Source: Gremmenia infestans
Lineage: Eukaryota; Ascomycota; Leotiomycetes; Helotiales; Hamatocanthoscyphaceae
Direction: 5' to 3'
DNA: 64,000 nucleotides
NCBI GenBank assembly: GCA_032629725.1
Contig: JAFEVB010000027.1
Span: 310,001 to 374,000, forward strand
A program made the position numbers and the translations under genes. Below, one piece after another: positions 22,416 to 33,657 of this stretch. How positions within the stretch are numbered: position 1 is the stretch's first letter; every line of letters begins with the position of its first letter. Below the pieces are notes generated by a model. It was given only the letters and a program-made list of their open reading frames with translations. It made no database searches and was not told where the DNA came from.

Positions 22416-25220
22416 TTACATCTTGTAGCGATCAAGGTATTTCAGGACCTGTATGTAATCTGTCAGCTTCGAAGAATGCCCGAAACATTAAATCTGTGGA
22501 TTGGTGCTTACCGCAATCTTCTGCTGCTCATCCGCCCTCCTCTTCCTATCAATCTCTTCGAGCTTCTCCCTCATCGCATGGATTTGGGGATCTTCATTCT
22601 GAGCGCGGTAATCCTCCTCCAGAATCTGCTCGTACAGCTTCCAGTCATCCTGTTGAGATGGTGTTGGAGAGGACCGTTGTAGCTCAGCCATGGGCTTTTG
22701 TGAGTCTGCTCTCCTCAAGATGAGGGTCAATACATGCAAATCTCCATCAAAGTCAATGCTCCTCTTGCTGTATGTATCGATGTAATGTCTTTGATCATCA
22801 GCAGCAATCACCATTTGACAGAACGCAGAGCACTTACAACCCATCGTAGCGTAGACCGACAGCCGGAGCATGGGGACTATCCAAAGTGTAGCTTCTCAGA
22901 AGCCTAATAGGCCTGCCACGTTGCGTCAACAAAGCGTATAACATATCTTTCCTTCCACCCTCTCTTATATACTTGTAAAGACCCACCCCGGGACCTGGCT
23001 CTTCTCTTCCAGTTGCAAGCACTAGAGCGAACTTCCCCTGTCCTGCGTCTGTCCTCGTTGCAACATCATAGGGACTTATGATTATTCCGTCTCGGCAGGC
23101 ACATTCCATGTTTAGCCACCAACTAAAGTCACAAGTTAGTGGCAATGAATCCCAACGCTAAATTGGGATTCTTACTCTCCCGGCTCGAATCCTACATCTC
23201 CGAACCTACGAGGATGTCAGTCAATAAGATACGATATCAAGGAATGGAACTCTTACTGTTTTCCGTTGTTGTTTGGTTGCATCAATTTCCAGCGATACCC
23301 GCCAATCCTCTTCCCAGTGTTGAGATAGATGTCATGAAGTGCTCCATCAATTCCTAACATCTGGCGGCGCAATGTATCGAGATTGAAATAGCTTTTACCC
23401 CACCTCAACTGCCATTTCATTTGTAAAACCTCAGCCTTGGGTATAATGTCGTTCATTAAAAGTGCCTTGACTTTTCTGCTCTCCCTGCGGTCTGGGATAT
23501 ATCTATGTCTGAGTTTCCAGTCGATTGTTTCTTCCACCAGCTTGTCAAGACGCGTGTTGATAATTGTTTCAAAACTTGTAGAAGTTTCAGACATTTCCTC
23601 GCTAGCTAACAAGAACGTCAAAAGTTTTCCAATAGCTTGGAGCTTTCTGGACAATGGCGCTTGTAACTCCAATCGAAGATGGTTCACCAGTGCTAGGACA
23701 TCCTGCGAATCATTCACTTCATCTCGAGTATCGTCAAAAAGAGCCAGAATATCCGATGTGTCTGACATTTCTCCCAGTGAGCTCATCGATGCACTTTGCG
23801 CCCTACTCATGAGGGGTGCGCTGTACTCTACTGGAGCTGTAAACGGTCAGCACTTTGCTTCTAGGGATCCTGCCTATCGCTTACAAAGGCTGGATGTGCT
23901 TTCCGCGCTGTTGGTGCCTTTGATATCCATAGGAGTGGTTGTGCGAAGAATCTCCCACTGCGTCTGAACCAGGGAACCGATGTTGGAGCTCGTCGGATGG
24001 TGCATATGGCGAACCGGATGGCTCATCTTCGAATTGTCCCGCCGTATCTGGGACAATCTAGTGCTTGGCATCTCATTGTCACCATTTCTGCCGTCAGATT
24101 TCACATTGTGCCTTAGGTCACTGAATGACTGAGTTCGACGGAGTTTCCTTCTTCTTGACATCTGAAACTCGGAATTTCTGGGGTGGTTCCAGCTAGATCC
24201 AGCCTTACTTATGGGATCCTGAAGGTTGATTGGGTGTTTCGTAGAGGTAGAAAGAACCTCAAGGCGTCTTGCTCGTTTTTTGAACCAGGGATGGTCTTTC
24301 ATTTTCCCATTCGATTTGAGGAATCCTTCGACTCGGGTGACCAAAGCCAACGGGTGTCGATTCCAACTGTCCTTGACCTGAGTATCGCCGCTGTCTGTAC
24401 TGGACACCTGACCGACCAACCTGCGAGGTGTTTTGCCACTTGATCTAATCACCTCGTCAACGACAGAGTCAAAGGTGAGCGGACTTTGGGGGCCGCTATC
24501 TTTCACTTGACTATTGCCGTTGGCTGTACTGGGGTGTGGTTTTGAAGTTTCAGAGTCCTTGACTGGCATAGCAAAGGGCTGTAGCATGTTTGGGTGCGTG
24601 ATCATGTCGAGGACCCTCGCTGAGAATGGTTCGGAAGTATCGCTTTCGACAGACAGAGTGCACCCCGGCAATGTCGTGCGCACATATTTGTGACCATCAA
24701 CTTTACCAGAACCCGAGCCTAAGTCTTCGTGAGGTCTTCGCGTTCGATCGACATACGTAGGTCTGGGATCTAGAAATGATGGATTGGCTTCCCTAGAAGG
24801 TAATGTTATTGCTCGTTGTGCCCTTGTCCTTGTTGCTGCCTTCTTTCCAAGACTGTCATTTCTAGGTGGGTATGCAAAATGATCTGTGCCTGAGTCTTCA
24901 GGAATTGTAGAAGTTGTCTTCTGTTCTGCAGTGCCTGTTCTGTGCCGGAAGTGTGAAGGCTTCTCTGCTTCTCGTGCTTTCAGATCCGGAACCGAAGACG
25001 AGCCATCTCTGAGTGGAAGATGTTGTTGTTTACTCGTAGGTGCGTACCATGCGTATCGACTAGGCGTTGATGCCAGATCAAAATGCCACTTTCTTCGATC
25101 AATTGCTTGTGGAGACTGTGCTGATGTTGTCGTTACGGTGCTCTTTGTAATTTTGGCGGACGCGATGGTCGGAACCGTGATGGTGTCCTTGAAAGGCATT
25201 GTCTCGTAGGTTGGCGTCAT
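22416..25220 (-). CDS. SRA/YDG-domain-like protein (possible modified-DNA or chromatin reader)
   Basis: Six exons: 25220..23885, 23836..23257, 23205..23176, 23122..22838, 22767..22512, 22448..22416 (839 aa). Residues 1-445 are Ser/Thr/Arg-rich and disordered. Residues 450-635 are helical (LALVNHLRLELQAPLSRKLQ; RLDKLVEETIDWKLRHRYIP). From about 638 to 775 the sequence resembles fungal PUA-like SRA-YDG domains: FGDVGFEPGDWWLNMECACR, GKFALVLATGREEPGPGVGL, RGRPIRLLRSYTLDSPHAPA and the signature VGLRYDG. A charged helical tail follows (DWKLYEQILEEDYRAQNEDP). SRA domains of UHRF1/SUVH proteins flip and read methylated cytosine; whether this one binds DNA is inference. The 30-nt third exon and 33-nt last exon are supported because they restore GDVGFEPGDWW and the final stop. 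Confidence 0.72.
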
Positions 25221-26308
25221 AGTGTACCTCCGTGCACGTACATTGAGTGAGACGTGGGTAGAAACAGAAGAGTGATGTGCATCTTCCTGTTGGGTTTGAG
25301 GTAGAGAAAGAAGTTTTTGCTGATGAGAACCCCTTGAAGTTAAATAAGAGTTGAGGAAAGAGCTCTCTGCCAGCGCCTGCCTTTAAAATTCACTGGTCAC
25401 CTTCCGTTGCACAACACAACATTCTCTCCTTCACATTGACCGTCATTAAGTTGCAAGAGTGGATTTGAAGGTTGTCTTTAGACTACTGTATTAGACACTG
25501 TCTATCGTCACTTCAAAGTATGGAGACAATGCTGCAAAGAAAGATAGCATAGCAGCAGTTATCAATTTGTACAGAAAGAAGTCTTGGGCAGATAAGAACC
25601 AACAGAGTAGAGCCAGCCTTACCGCGGGAAGGCTGACATTTTCAATTTCCAATAGTAAATTTCAGCACACTTTCCTAAACAAAGAACACAAAACTTTTGT
25701 TGCACTTCGTGGAAAATGCGGTAAAATTGGAAAAAGGGAAAAAGGCAAAACTACATATTCATCGAATCGTCGGGCCGAGTATCTGGTAGTGGGTATATAT
25801 AATTAGATAATAAGTAGTAAAAAAGATACCCACGGTGTAATGGTATACTGGGTCAGGTTTCTTCAAGAATGAATCGCTGAGTGTAGTTAACTCTGGGGTG
25901 TCCTGGCCTACTCTTATTTTGACTTTCTTTTATCAAGTACTTTCGCAATTTTTTGCTTGCAACTTGGGGTTTATAGCTTTTCAGATGAGAAATTTATTCT
26001 TATTACTCATTTTCTCATAGAATCGATCACACTTTAATATCAATTGTGCAATTGCTTTAGGTTGTCTTTGATACATAAGGTACAGTGTACATGTACAGTA
26101 CAGCACAGCGTTTGGGAGCGAAACACCCGCTCCACATGATTAGATCTCGTTGCCTAATTCGTTAGATTTAGGCCGAGGTATCCCTAACCGAGCTATGGAG
26201 TAGCCAGGGGCAGGTGCGGAGACTACCTTACCTACTTCATCACTTGATACTTTACAAAACTGCTTCTCTTTAATATTCCTCTTAGTATAGTCAGATTATT
26301 TTATCACT
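25221..26308. other. Divergent intergenic region
   Basis: About 1.1 kb, AT-rich, between start codons of divergent genes. It includes a TACAGT/GTACAGTAC cluster at about 26081-26105. No protein-like frame. Confidence 0.45.
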
Positions 26309-26751
26309 ATGGCTTCTCAAATAGACCTCGTTGCCATCATCTCGCCCAAACCCGGCAAAACAGATAGGGTAGGCCCATCAACTACCCCGCGTACCCCTCC
26401 TTCATCACTAACACCCCCCAGGTCGTAGAGCTGCTCCGAGAGGTAGCAGAATACATCAAGAACAACGAGCATGGGACTCTCATATACAACATTACTCGGT
26501 CGTTCAACAAGCAAGCAGGTGTAGAGGAAGTAATCATGATTGAAAGGTTTGCTGCTTTGAAATATATTAATCAGGTGACTGGCTGACTGACTTTACGGTG
26601 TGATAGTTATAAAGACAAAGCTGCATTGCTTGCACATGGAAGCTCGAAAGAGTTCACGGCTTTCCAGAAGAAGATACAAGAGGAGGATCTAGTGAGCGCA
26701 CCGATGCAATTGAAGATTACGAAACCGGCTGGCGGGTTTTCCAGGCTTTAA
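26309..26751 (+). CDS. Antibiotic biosynthesis monooxygenase (ABM) domain protein
   Basis: Three exons: 26309..26368, 26422..26546, 26607..26751 (109 aa). It has the size and pattern of a single ABM/dimeric ferredoxin-like domain: DLVAIISPKPGKTDRVVELL, EHGTLIYNITRSFNKQAGVE, EVIMIERYKDKAALLAHGSS. The last part, SKEFTAFQKKIQEEDLV, is the usual final helix. Family members are small cofactor-free monooxygenases or stress-linked quinol oxidases (YgiN-like); the substrate cannot be inferred. The exon 1 to 2 acceptor is preceded by CACTAACACCCCCCAG, a good branch point and tract. Confidence 0.78.
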
Positions 26752-27195
26752 GATGGCATCCAAGATTAAACCATGCGATTTTGCTCAATTAGCATTTGTT
26801 TTCCTGTCACACTCATGCTACATCCATTTAACTCTGCCAAATGTAGCTATATCGTTCGTCCAGTTGCCAATCAAAGGCGATCCTCAGGGCTCACTTTGTA
26901 GACTTTTGTAGTAAAACTTTTGTTTTTAATGCTAGCAAGCGCATCTTCAACTGTCTTTTGTGCTTTGGTTGTCCAGCTTGATCTTCCAAAATGGGTGGGG
27001 TAAGAAGTTCGCAGTGCATCGGGAAGCCATTCCTTCCTTTGGCATTCATCAGACGAGGAAGGTGCATTCACTGCGACTATCCCCAATTCCAGGGAAACCA
27101 TTTCTTCATCGCCATTTACGACCCGCCGCCTCACTTTTTCACACGCATGCTTCATCATCTCATTCGCATCCGGCTCTCATCTTCAATTGTTCATC
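26752..27195. other. Spacer with one unsupported small ORF
   Basis: About 440 bp between two + strand genes. On the minus strand, 26871-27158 is open for 95 codons and ends with a plausibly helical stretch (TTKAQKTVEDALASIKNK). It has no domain match I know and lies in the promoter region of the downstream methyltransferase, so I do not call it a gene. Confidence 0.35.
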
Positions 27196-28957
27196 ATGTC
27201 GCTGAGTCTCTTCACAACGATAACCGGCGAGGTCTTCACAATGGCCTCCACTTCTCCATTGCCTACACTATCCACCGACCTGCAATCGTCGAAAGAAAAC
27301 TCCAACCCCATCAAAAATGGCAACTCGAAGACCAGTCCTGTCGTTTCAATGGTTTATAACGAGTATGGCGAGCTAGTAGAACCAGAGAATATTCGCAGAC
27401 CACCGATTGCCTCGGAGTTTACTACTACTGGAATCCTCAGGGTGTTTAAGAAGGCGTACCACCATTACGTGAGTATCTCCATCAATAATGTGCCATGCGA
27501 GCGCAGTGATCCTTCTCCCAGACGCAACGTTTCCCATAGCTTGACATCTCTACTGTTCTGTTCTTGCCTAGAGTACCCCCTTTAAAGCCCTGCTAACCGA
27601 CATGTGGACGTTAGTTCAGGGCCAAGATTGGAGATATCATATTTGAGGAGATGAAAGACAAAATCGTGCGGACTGCAATGGATGGGTCGAGTTTAAATCG
27701 CAAACATATATCCGCCTGGCTCTTCGATCCCTCTACACGTGCGCTTGGAGAAGACACTGTAAGGAAATCAGAGACTCCAGAACCACAAACGGAGCCAGCA
27801 TCCCCCTGCGAGCCACGAGTTCTTGAACTTGGCTGTGGAGATGGAAACTGGTGCATTCAGTTCAAGAATGAAAATCCTAGCTGGGTAGTTGATGGAATTG
27901 ACGACACGAACCATTGGAAATGCGTTCACAAGGACCTTGCTTTCAGGTGCGCCCAAGATGTCGTTCCACGCATGATACATCTCTACTAATTTGGGACGAT
28001 AGGGGCTTTATGGAAGGAGATGGTATAGGAGAGCACAAGCAAACCAATTTGATCGATTGCAATACCGAGTTCACCGTCCGAAACCTGAATGCTCTTCTAC
28101 AGCACCCAAAGCCAATTCCTACCAATAGCTACAGCCTCATTCGTGGAAGAGACATATTTGACAGAGTTGAAAGCCATGTTACCTTCCTTGACGCTGTTCG
28201 TTTGTAAATTCAACAATTCCTCATTACGCAAATAATAACTAATTGTGGCGTAGAATCCTTCAACCAGGAGGCGTCGTTGAATTACTCGAAGTAGATCCTA
28301 GACCCCGAACTCCCTACGATGGACCTACCAAGCATGTTGAATCAGTAAATAAGAGCGGTACCGACTTGGGATGGACAGACAAGATCGTTGACCGCTTCAA
28401 AAAAGAAGTCGACCGTGAAATTGCAACTAACAGCCCTGGATGGTCTGGAAGAGTCGAAGCACAATTGAAAGCTACTATGCGTCCGCGAAACGGAGTGGCA
28501 GCAGCGAATCTGACGGACTGGCTAGAAGGAGCCGGGTTCTACGACGTGGCTGAAAATATCATACGACTTCCCATTGGAGGATCAACCACATCGGGCCAGC
28601 AGTTGAATGAGCTTCTACTTGAACGGATCGAGCTTGAAAACCGCATTCCAAAGGTACATTTACAGCTTCTCCGGCCTCCGCAGTTCGGACGCCCCTTAAG
28701 AACAATACTAACAATTTGATTTCTAGCTAAAAGCAGAACTCCCCGCCCCCGAACTCGACCACATATCAAGTGGCACGTACTATCTAAACCTCCACCTCGT
28801 CACCGGCCGCAAACCTCTTTACCCACGCAGAGGCGACCTTCTTCCTGACGGCACTAGACAAGAAATGCCGCCCTCAATCTACGACGCTATGGCGAAGGCG
28901 AAGAGCAAACGTAGGGCTAGCACTAGTCAGTGGAAGAGGTGGAGTGGTTTAGATTAG
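27196..28957 (+). CDS. SAM-dependent methyltransferase
   Basis: Five exons: 27196..27468, 27615..27946, 28003..28203, 28254..28653, 28727..28957 (478 aa). Motif I is explicit: RVLELGCGDGNWCIQF, followed by WVVDGIDD. Later blocks RGRDIFDRVESHVTFLDAVR and ILQPGGVVELLEVDPRPRTP are the usual post-motif region of Class I (UbiE/LaeA-type) methyltransferases. The substrate is unknown; LaeA-like regulators, lipid and small-molecule enzymes share this fold. The ATG at 27241 has a stronger context (ACAATGG) and would give 463 aa. The exon 3 to 4 junction is the least secure: it reads VRLILQPGG, and the intron is only 50 nt. Confidence 0.8.
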
Positions 28958-29749
28958 AGCTTGGATTTTCCTTTTCCCAAGAGTATAGAAGTTTGCGAGG
29001 GGCGAGGGGCGAGGGGCGCTGAGGTCCGGCTAAGTATTATCTGACTACGCTGTTGGATGGATCCAAGACTGACTCTTGGAGGAGTTCCAATCAATACCTA
29101 CGTATAGAGATCCTAACAATAAACAGCTAGAGGGCTACAAAGGGTGCTGGGAGCGATGACTTGGCCAGGGGTAGCGCTTTCTTAATCACGTACACAAACC
29201 CTTCCTTTGCCTCGACTCAACGTGACTTCCTGATTCAATTCAATTCAACTTTCATTCGCAGGCTGGCTCGCTTGACTATGCTTCAATTTCTCTCTCTCTC
29301 TCTCATCCGATACACCAACCAACACCAATACCAACACAACACCGTTGAATCAAATCAAACACTTCTCTCACCATCCATCCATCCATCCATCCATCCTTTC
29401 ATTTCAATTCAGTTCAGTTCAGTTCGCCATATCCAATCCAATCCAACCCAATGCCATGCCATGCCATGCCATGCCATCAGAATCCAAACCCAAAGTCCAA
29501 ATCAACCCATCCCATCCGTACAATTACCCCAATCCTAACCCTAGTCCTAGTCCTAGTCCTAAAACGCCAATCCACAATTAAACGGTTGTGGGGTTATGCT
29601 TTGCTTTGCTTTGCTGCTGCTGGCTGGCTTTTTTTTCTTTTGTTACGATGCTATTCGGTTCGGTTCGGTTCGGTTCAATAACTACGCCCTATCCATCTAT
29701 CTTCCTAGAGATTGGAAGAAGAGGAAGGGTGATGTGTAGAGTGGGTAGT
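28958..29749. other. Convergent spacer rich in microsatellites
   Basis: About 790 bp between the 3' ends of the methyltransferase and MAPKK genes. It has no gene. It is dominated by several different short tandem repeats (see the repeat entry). Confidence 0.5.
29290..29680. repeat. Cluster of unrelated short tandem repeats
   Basis: Within ~400 bp there are runs of CT (about 29291), ATCC (about 29375), a degenerate TTCAA/TTCAG pentamer (about 29405), ATGCC (about 29450, five to six units), CCTAGT (about 29541), TTTGC (about 29600) and TTCGG (about 29656). All are perfect or nearly perfect by eye. Confidence 0.85.
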
Positions 29750-31484
29750 TCAAGAGGTTTCTTCCCATCCCCAGACTGTGGCGAGGAAATGCGCCATGTT
29801 GACACGCTTGGCGCGCATTTCTATCATCCATGGGTGCTCGAGCATGCGCCAGGGGGAGGCGCGGCGGGCGGGCTCTTTTTCGAGACTTTGGAGAGTTAGT
29901 AAGTGGCACTCGGGAAGGTAAAGTGAGAATAAAGAAAGATGGGAAAGGGGGAGAGGGGAGAAAAGCACGCTCGGTCATGCTGAGAAGAGGAGGAAAAGGA
30001 AAGAAAGGGTCACATACCAACACTCGATAAAGTACTTGAAGTTCTCACTCCATTTAATCCCCGCATCCGGCTCATCCTTCAGCTTAGGAATCGGCTGCCG
30101 CACAATATACGTCAGGAGATCGATCAGTCCGGCTCTAGGCTGCTTCTCCGTCCCATCGGCTGGGAATGGGAAGCGGTGTTGTGCGACTTCAAGCAGCGTA
30201 ACGCCTGTACTCCATACATCCGAGGTAATGGTGTAGCTCTGCCCGGTGATGCGCTCAGGCGCCATGTAATACGATGTCCCGATGAAGGTGTTTGCGTCGC
30301 CCTTGGTGCCGAATTCACCGCTGACTCCAAAGTCACAAAGCTTGACTTGGCCGTCGCGGCAGAGCAGGATGTTGCTAGGTTTAATGTCGCGGTGGATGAT
30401 CTTCTTGCCGTGGAGATAGGTGAGGCCGTTCAGAACGCCCTCGGCCACCTTTCCAAGGACCTTTTCGCCAGTTCGGCCGCCTAGTTTTTTAACTTCGCGG
30501 TAGATGCTGTCAAGGGAGCCGCCTTCGCAGAATTCCATGGCGATGGAGATAGTTGCTGTGCTGGGCTCGATGAAGGCGCTGTAGTAGCGGCAGATATGTT
30601 TGCTGGCGCAGTCTTTGTTGAATTTCAGTTCGCGGACGATTTGTTTCCTAACATCTGGATCGGGGTTGGTGGTGATTACCTGGAGGTAATGGTTAGTAGA
30701 AATATAGAGAAGGGGATAGAGGCCTTACTTTGAGTGCAAAGACAGTCTTCCCTCCCTTCAGCACACATCGTGTGACAGCACCTCCAGCACCCTCTCCCAA
30801 ACTCCCCAGCTCTTCAATCCTCTTCTCTGAACTTGCCAGCCGCCACGCCTCGTCATCGAGCTCGTCTACATCTAATGTCCTCATCTTCTCTAAGCTTTCT
30901 AAGCTCAACTTGTCAAATCCCTCGAGTCCACTTATGCTCCCTTCACGCTCCATACCAACACCCCCTTCGCTTGCGTTTGAATATAGCGACCCAACAGCTG
31001 AAGCTGGATCTGGTGTTCCTCGTGTGGGTTGTTGTAGACCGTATTGTGACGCAAATGATAAGGCGGAGAACTGTGACCCCGCCGAGGTGGGATTACTCGC
31101 TCTGCCATCTAAAGGACCAAAACTGCCAGTCCTTGAATGTGCTGCACTGCTTTCACTGCCACCACTCGCCGACTGCCCAGCGACAGGTTGCACACTCGGC
31201 CGCCCATTCTGTAGAGCCTGCTCGTATGGCGTTTGGCTGCTGCCCATCGGTGTAGCTAATTGTAATCGAGGTAGTGAGGGTCTTGAGGAAGCGGCCTGCC
31301 CAGGCATTTGTAGCGACAGACCCTGTCCAGGCATTTGTAACGACAGACCGCCTGGTTGAGGTCCGCCATTGACGGGCTTTGCATTTGGGGAGGGCGGTAT
31401 AGCGAGGCCCAATCTAGGTGTTCGTGCACCAGTATTTCGGCTGCCTGGAATTGGGGGACGGAGTAGAGGGGCTGGAGAGGACAT
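29750..31484 (-). CDS. MKK1: MAP kinase kinase of the cell wall integrity pathway (Mkk1/2-like)
   Basis: Three exons: 31484..30729, 30679..30018, 29885..29750 (517 aa). Residues 1-225 are Pro/Gly/Ser-rich, with a 9-residue tandem repeat (LSLQMPGQG / LSLQMPGQA) and a likely MAPK-docking function. The kinase domain has GEGAGGAVTRCVLKGGKTVF with the ATP lysine at 252, HRDIKPSNILL and DFGVSGEFGTKGDANTFIGT (activation loop), then SYYMAPERI. The end is CLEKEPARRASPWRMLEHPW. The activation loop and VTLLEVAQHRFPFPADGTE match the MkkA/Mkk2 group, which relays Bck1 signals to Slt2/MpkA. The last exon uses an AAAG acceptor. It is divergent from DBP8 across 2.2 kb. Confidence 0.93.
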
Positions 31485-33657
31485 TTTGGGAGGGTAGATG
31501 GAGTCTGTGCTAGTGGAAGGCTTTGAGGTATCAGCGCTGAGATTCTTGGACCACGGTGCCTTTTAAGACAGTGAAAATGGCAGATAAAGGGGTTTAACAG
31601 TGGCGTACTTGTTGAACTGCAAATGTAGGATTTACACCACTGGACGGAGCTCTACTTTCTGTCTCCCGCGCAGGACCGTTGCCGGTATTGTCTATTGGGA
31701 AGTGCTCTTGCATTGGCACTACAGTATGCAGTCCACCGATGCTGCAGACGGCGTGAAATGCCTCTATCTTGCCGTGGTCTGGCCGAAGTATTATGTGGCA
31801 ACAATACGGCGATGCCCGAGTATATTCTTTGTATCGCAGGGTAGGAGTTGTGGAGGAGCTGTGGAGGAGTGGTGCAGTAGTGAGTGAGTGAGTGAGTGAT
31901 TTCTTTGTTGAAGTTCTTGGGAGAGGTGTGGATTCGTAACGCAAGGCTCGACTTCAGACGAGACGAAACGAGACGATACAACGCAACACAACCAAGGACC
32001 GAGTCCTACTAATTATTAATCGCTGGACAGGGCGGTTGTTTCAAGCCTATCGTCACCAGATCGGCAGTGGAGAGAAGGGGGCCGTCGGCGGCTAGATGTT
32101 AGGAGTTGAGTGGCAGTGGCAGCGGCTTCGTGGCGTGGCAATAACGGCAACAATAATATCCAAGCTTTTCAAGCAGTAAGGTTCCAATTGAGCAGGTAGG
32201 TAGGTAGCTAGGTAGGTAGGTAGGCACCTAGGTAGGTATGGAAGGAGGAGACGCCGAAGTGTGAATGCAGTCAGTCAATTGTTAGAAAAATGTAAGGTGA
32301 GGTATTAAATAAGGATGAAAATAGTCTGGATCGACTGAGTCCCCTCATATGATATGATCTCGAGTTTGCACAAACGAGTACGGTACTGCCTGCAAGGGAA
32401 GGGAAGGGGAGGGGAGGGGAGGTGGAGGGGAGGTTTTGGGGTCCTTGGTCGATGGGTGGTGCCTGCAGCCAGTCAAAACAGGGCAGAGGTTGCAGGACTC
32501 GTGGCGCTGGGAATGATCCCTGCCGTTGATTCTTCGGGCGTTGGATGGGATGGGGGCCAACACCAAAATATCGGCCAAGATGACTCTGGATGATGGCAGG
32601 GCTGTGGGCTGTGGGCAAGTTGAATCCATGTGGATAGCTGAGCTTTCGACGGGCAACTCATGTATTGACAAGTATCGTCAAAAGAAAAGGGCCCCAAAGA
32701 AAATAACTCCAAGGCTGAGGTAAGATGATGGTTGGAGATATGCAATTGGATGGACACAGCATACACAGATCGTGGAGTCACGAGCTGAAGCTGTGCTGTG
32801 ATGGAATGGGAAGCTGTTTGAGTGGTCGTAGTGCATTCCAATACTTGAGTAGCGGATAGGCAGGTAGATGTATTGGATTCTCAGCCCTGAATAATATCAA
32901 GAGAGATCAAAGCAACGAGGGTGTGTTCAGATGAAAGTTTTAGATCTGAAGATCACAGTTCTTACTTGCATTCCACCTACAGTACAGTAGATATGCAGGA
33001 CTTGGTGGCACAAACCCCTCTTGTCCTGATGACAAGACGACTGATTAAGTGCTTATGGTACGGTCCTGCACTCGGCCCCCTTTTCACATTGATCGCTTCG
33101 CTTCTCCTACTCCCGCAGGATCAAGAGGGTGTGAGAGCCCTTTTTCACTCCTACAGTAAGCATTTGAGACATTCAGCGCCCATGTACACTCACTCGTACA
33201 GTACAGTACATATAAGACCAACTGATTAGATTGCTCCCACATAATCCACCCAATTCATACCAGTCATGTGCTTATGATCTCAATTCCCAGATCATGCATT
33301 GCCAGCAAACACTCTTAAGCAAGTTTCAAACTACTACTATGGGTACCTATATGCAGTGGATCAATGCATGCTGCCGCATAGGGCTCTTACTCGGTAGCCA
33401 CTCGAAAGGGGCCAGTATTGTGACCTCGACGTCGTCACTGCAGGCCTCGCGCCCGGAGCCGCTTTGCGCCAGAATCCGGCATCCTATTGGACATTGAATG
33501 ATGTTTCACATACTTTTTCCTTTTAGGCGGCTTCACGGAGGGTCTCCCGGGCCGGCGATCAAATTTCTTAGCCGCCGCGACAGCGGTAAATTTTCCAAGC
33601 GCATGGACCCAAGATTTCTCTCAGCGAGCGACCGCAAGACATCCCAATATTCTAACT
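31485..33657. promoter_or_regulatory. Long divergent spacer between MKK1 and DBP8
   Basis: 2.2 kb with no credible coding sequence. It contains a GTGA repeat (about 31880-31900), a GGTA tetranucleotide repeat (about 32193-32240), a G-rich tract (about 32396-32440) and TACAGTAC-type palindromes near 32980 and 33200. The length fits a long MAPKK 5' leader or promoter. Confidence 0.45.
32193..32240. repeat. GGTA tetranucleotide repeat
   Basis: About eleven AGGT/GGTA units, slightly interrupted (AGCTAGGT, AGGCACCTAGGT). Confidence 0.85.

Noticed and set aside
25830..25900. GGTGTAATGGTA sequence resembling a tRNA D-arm
   Set aside because: There is no T-arm or closing acceptor stem downstream.
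26871..27158. 95-codon minus-strand open frame between the ABM gene and the methyltransferase
   Set aside because: No domain, no supporting splice or context, and it sits in the expected promoter of the next gene.
29531..29570. CCTAACCCTAGTCCTAG looking like telomeric repeats
   Set aside because: The unit is CCTAGT, only one CCCTA-like unit occurs, and the site is internal between genes.
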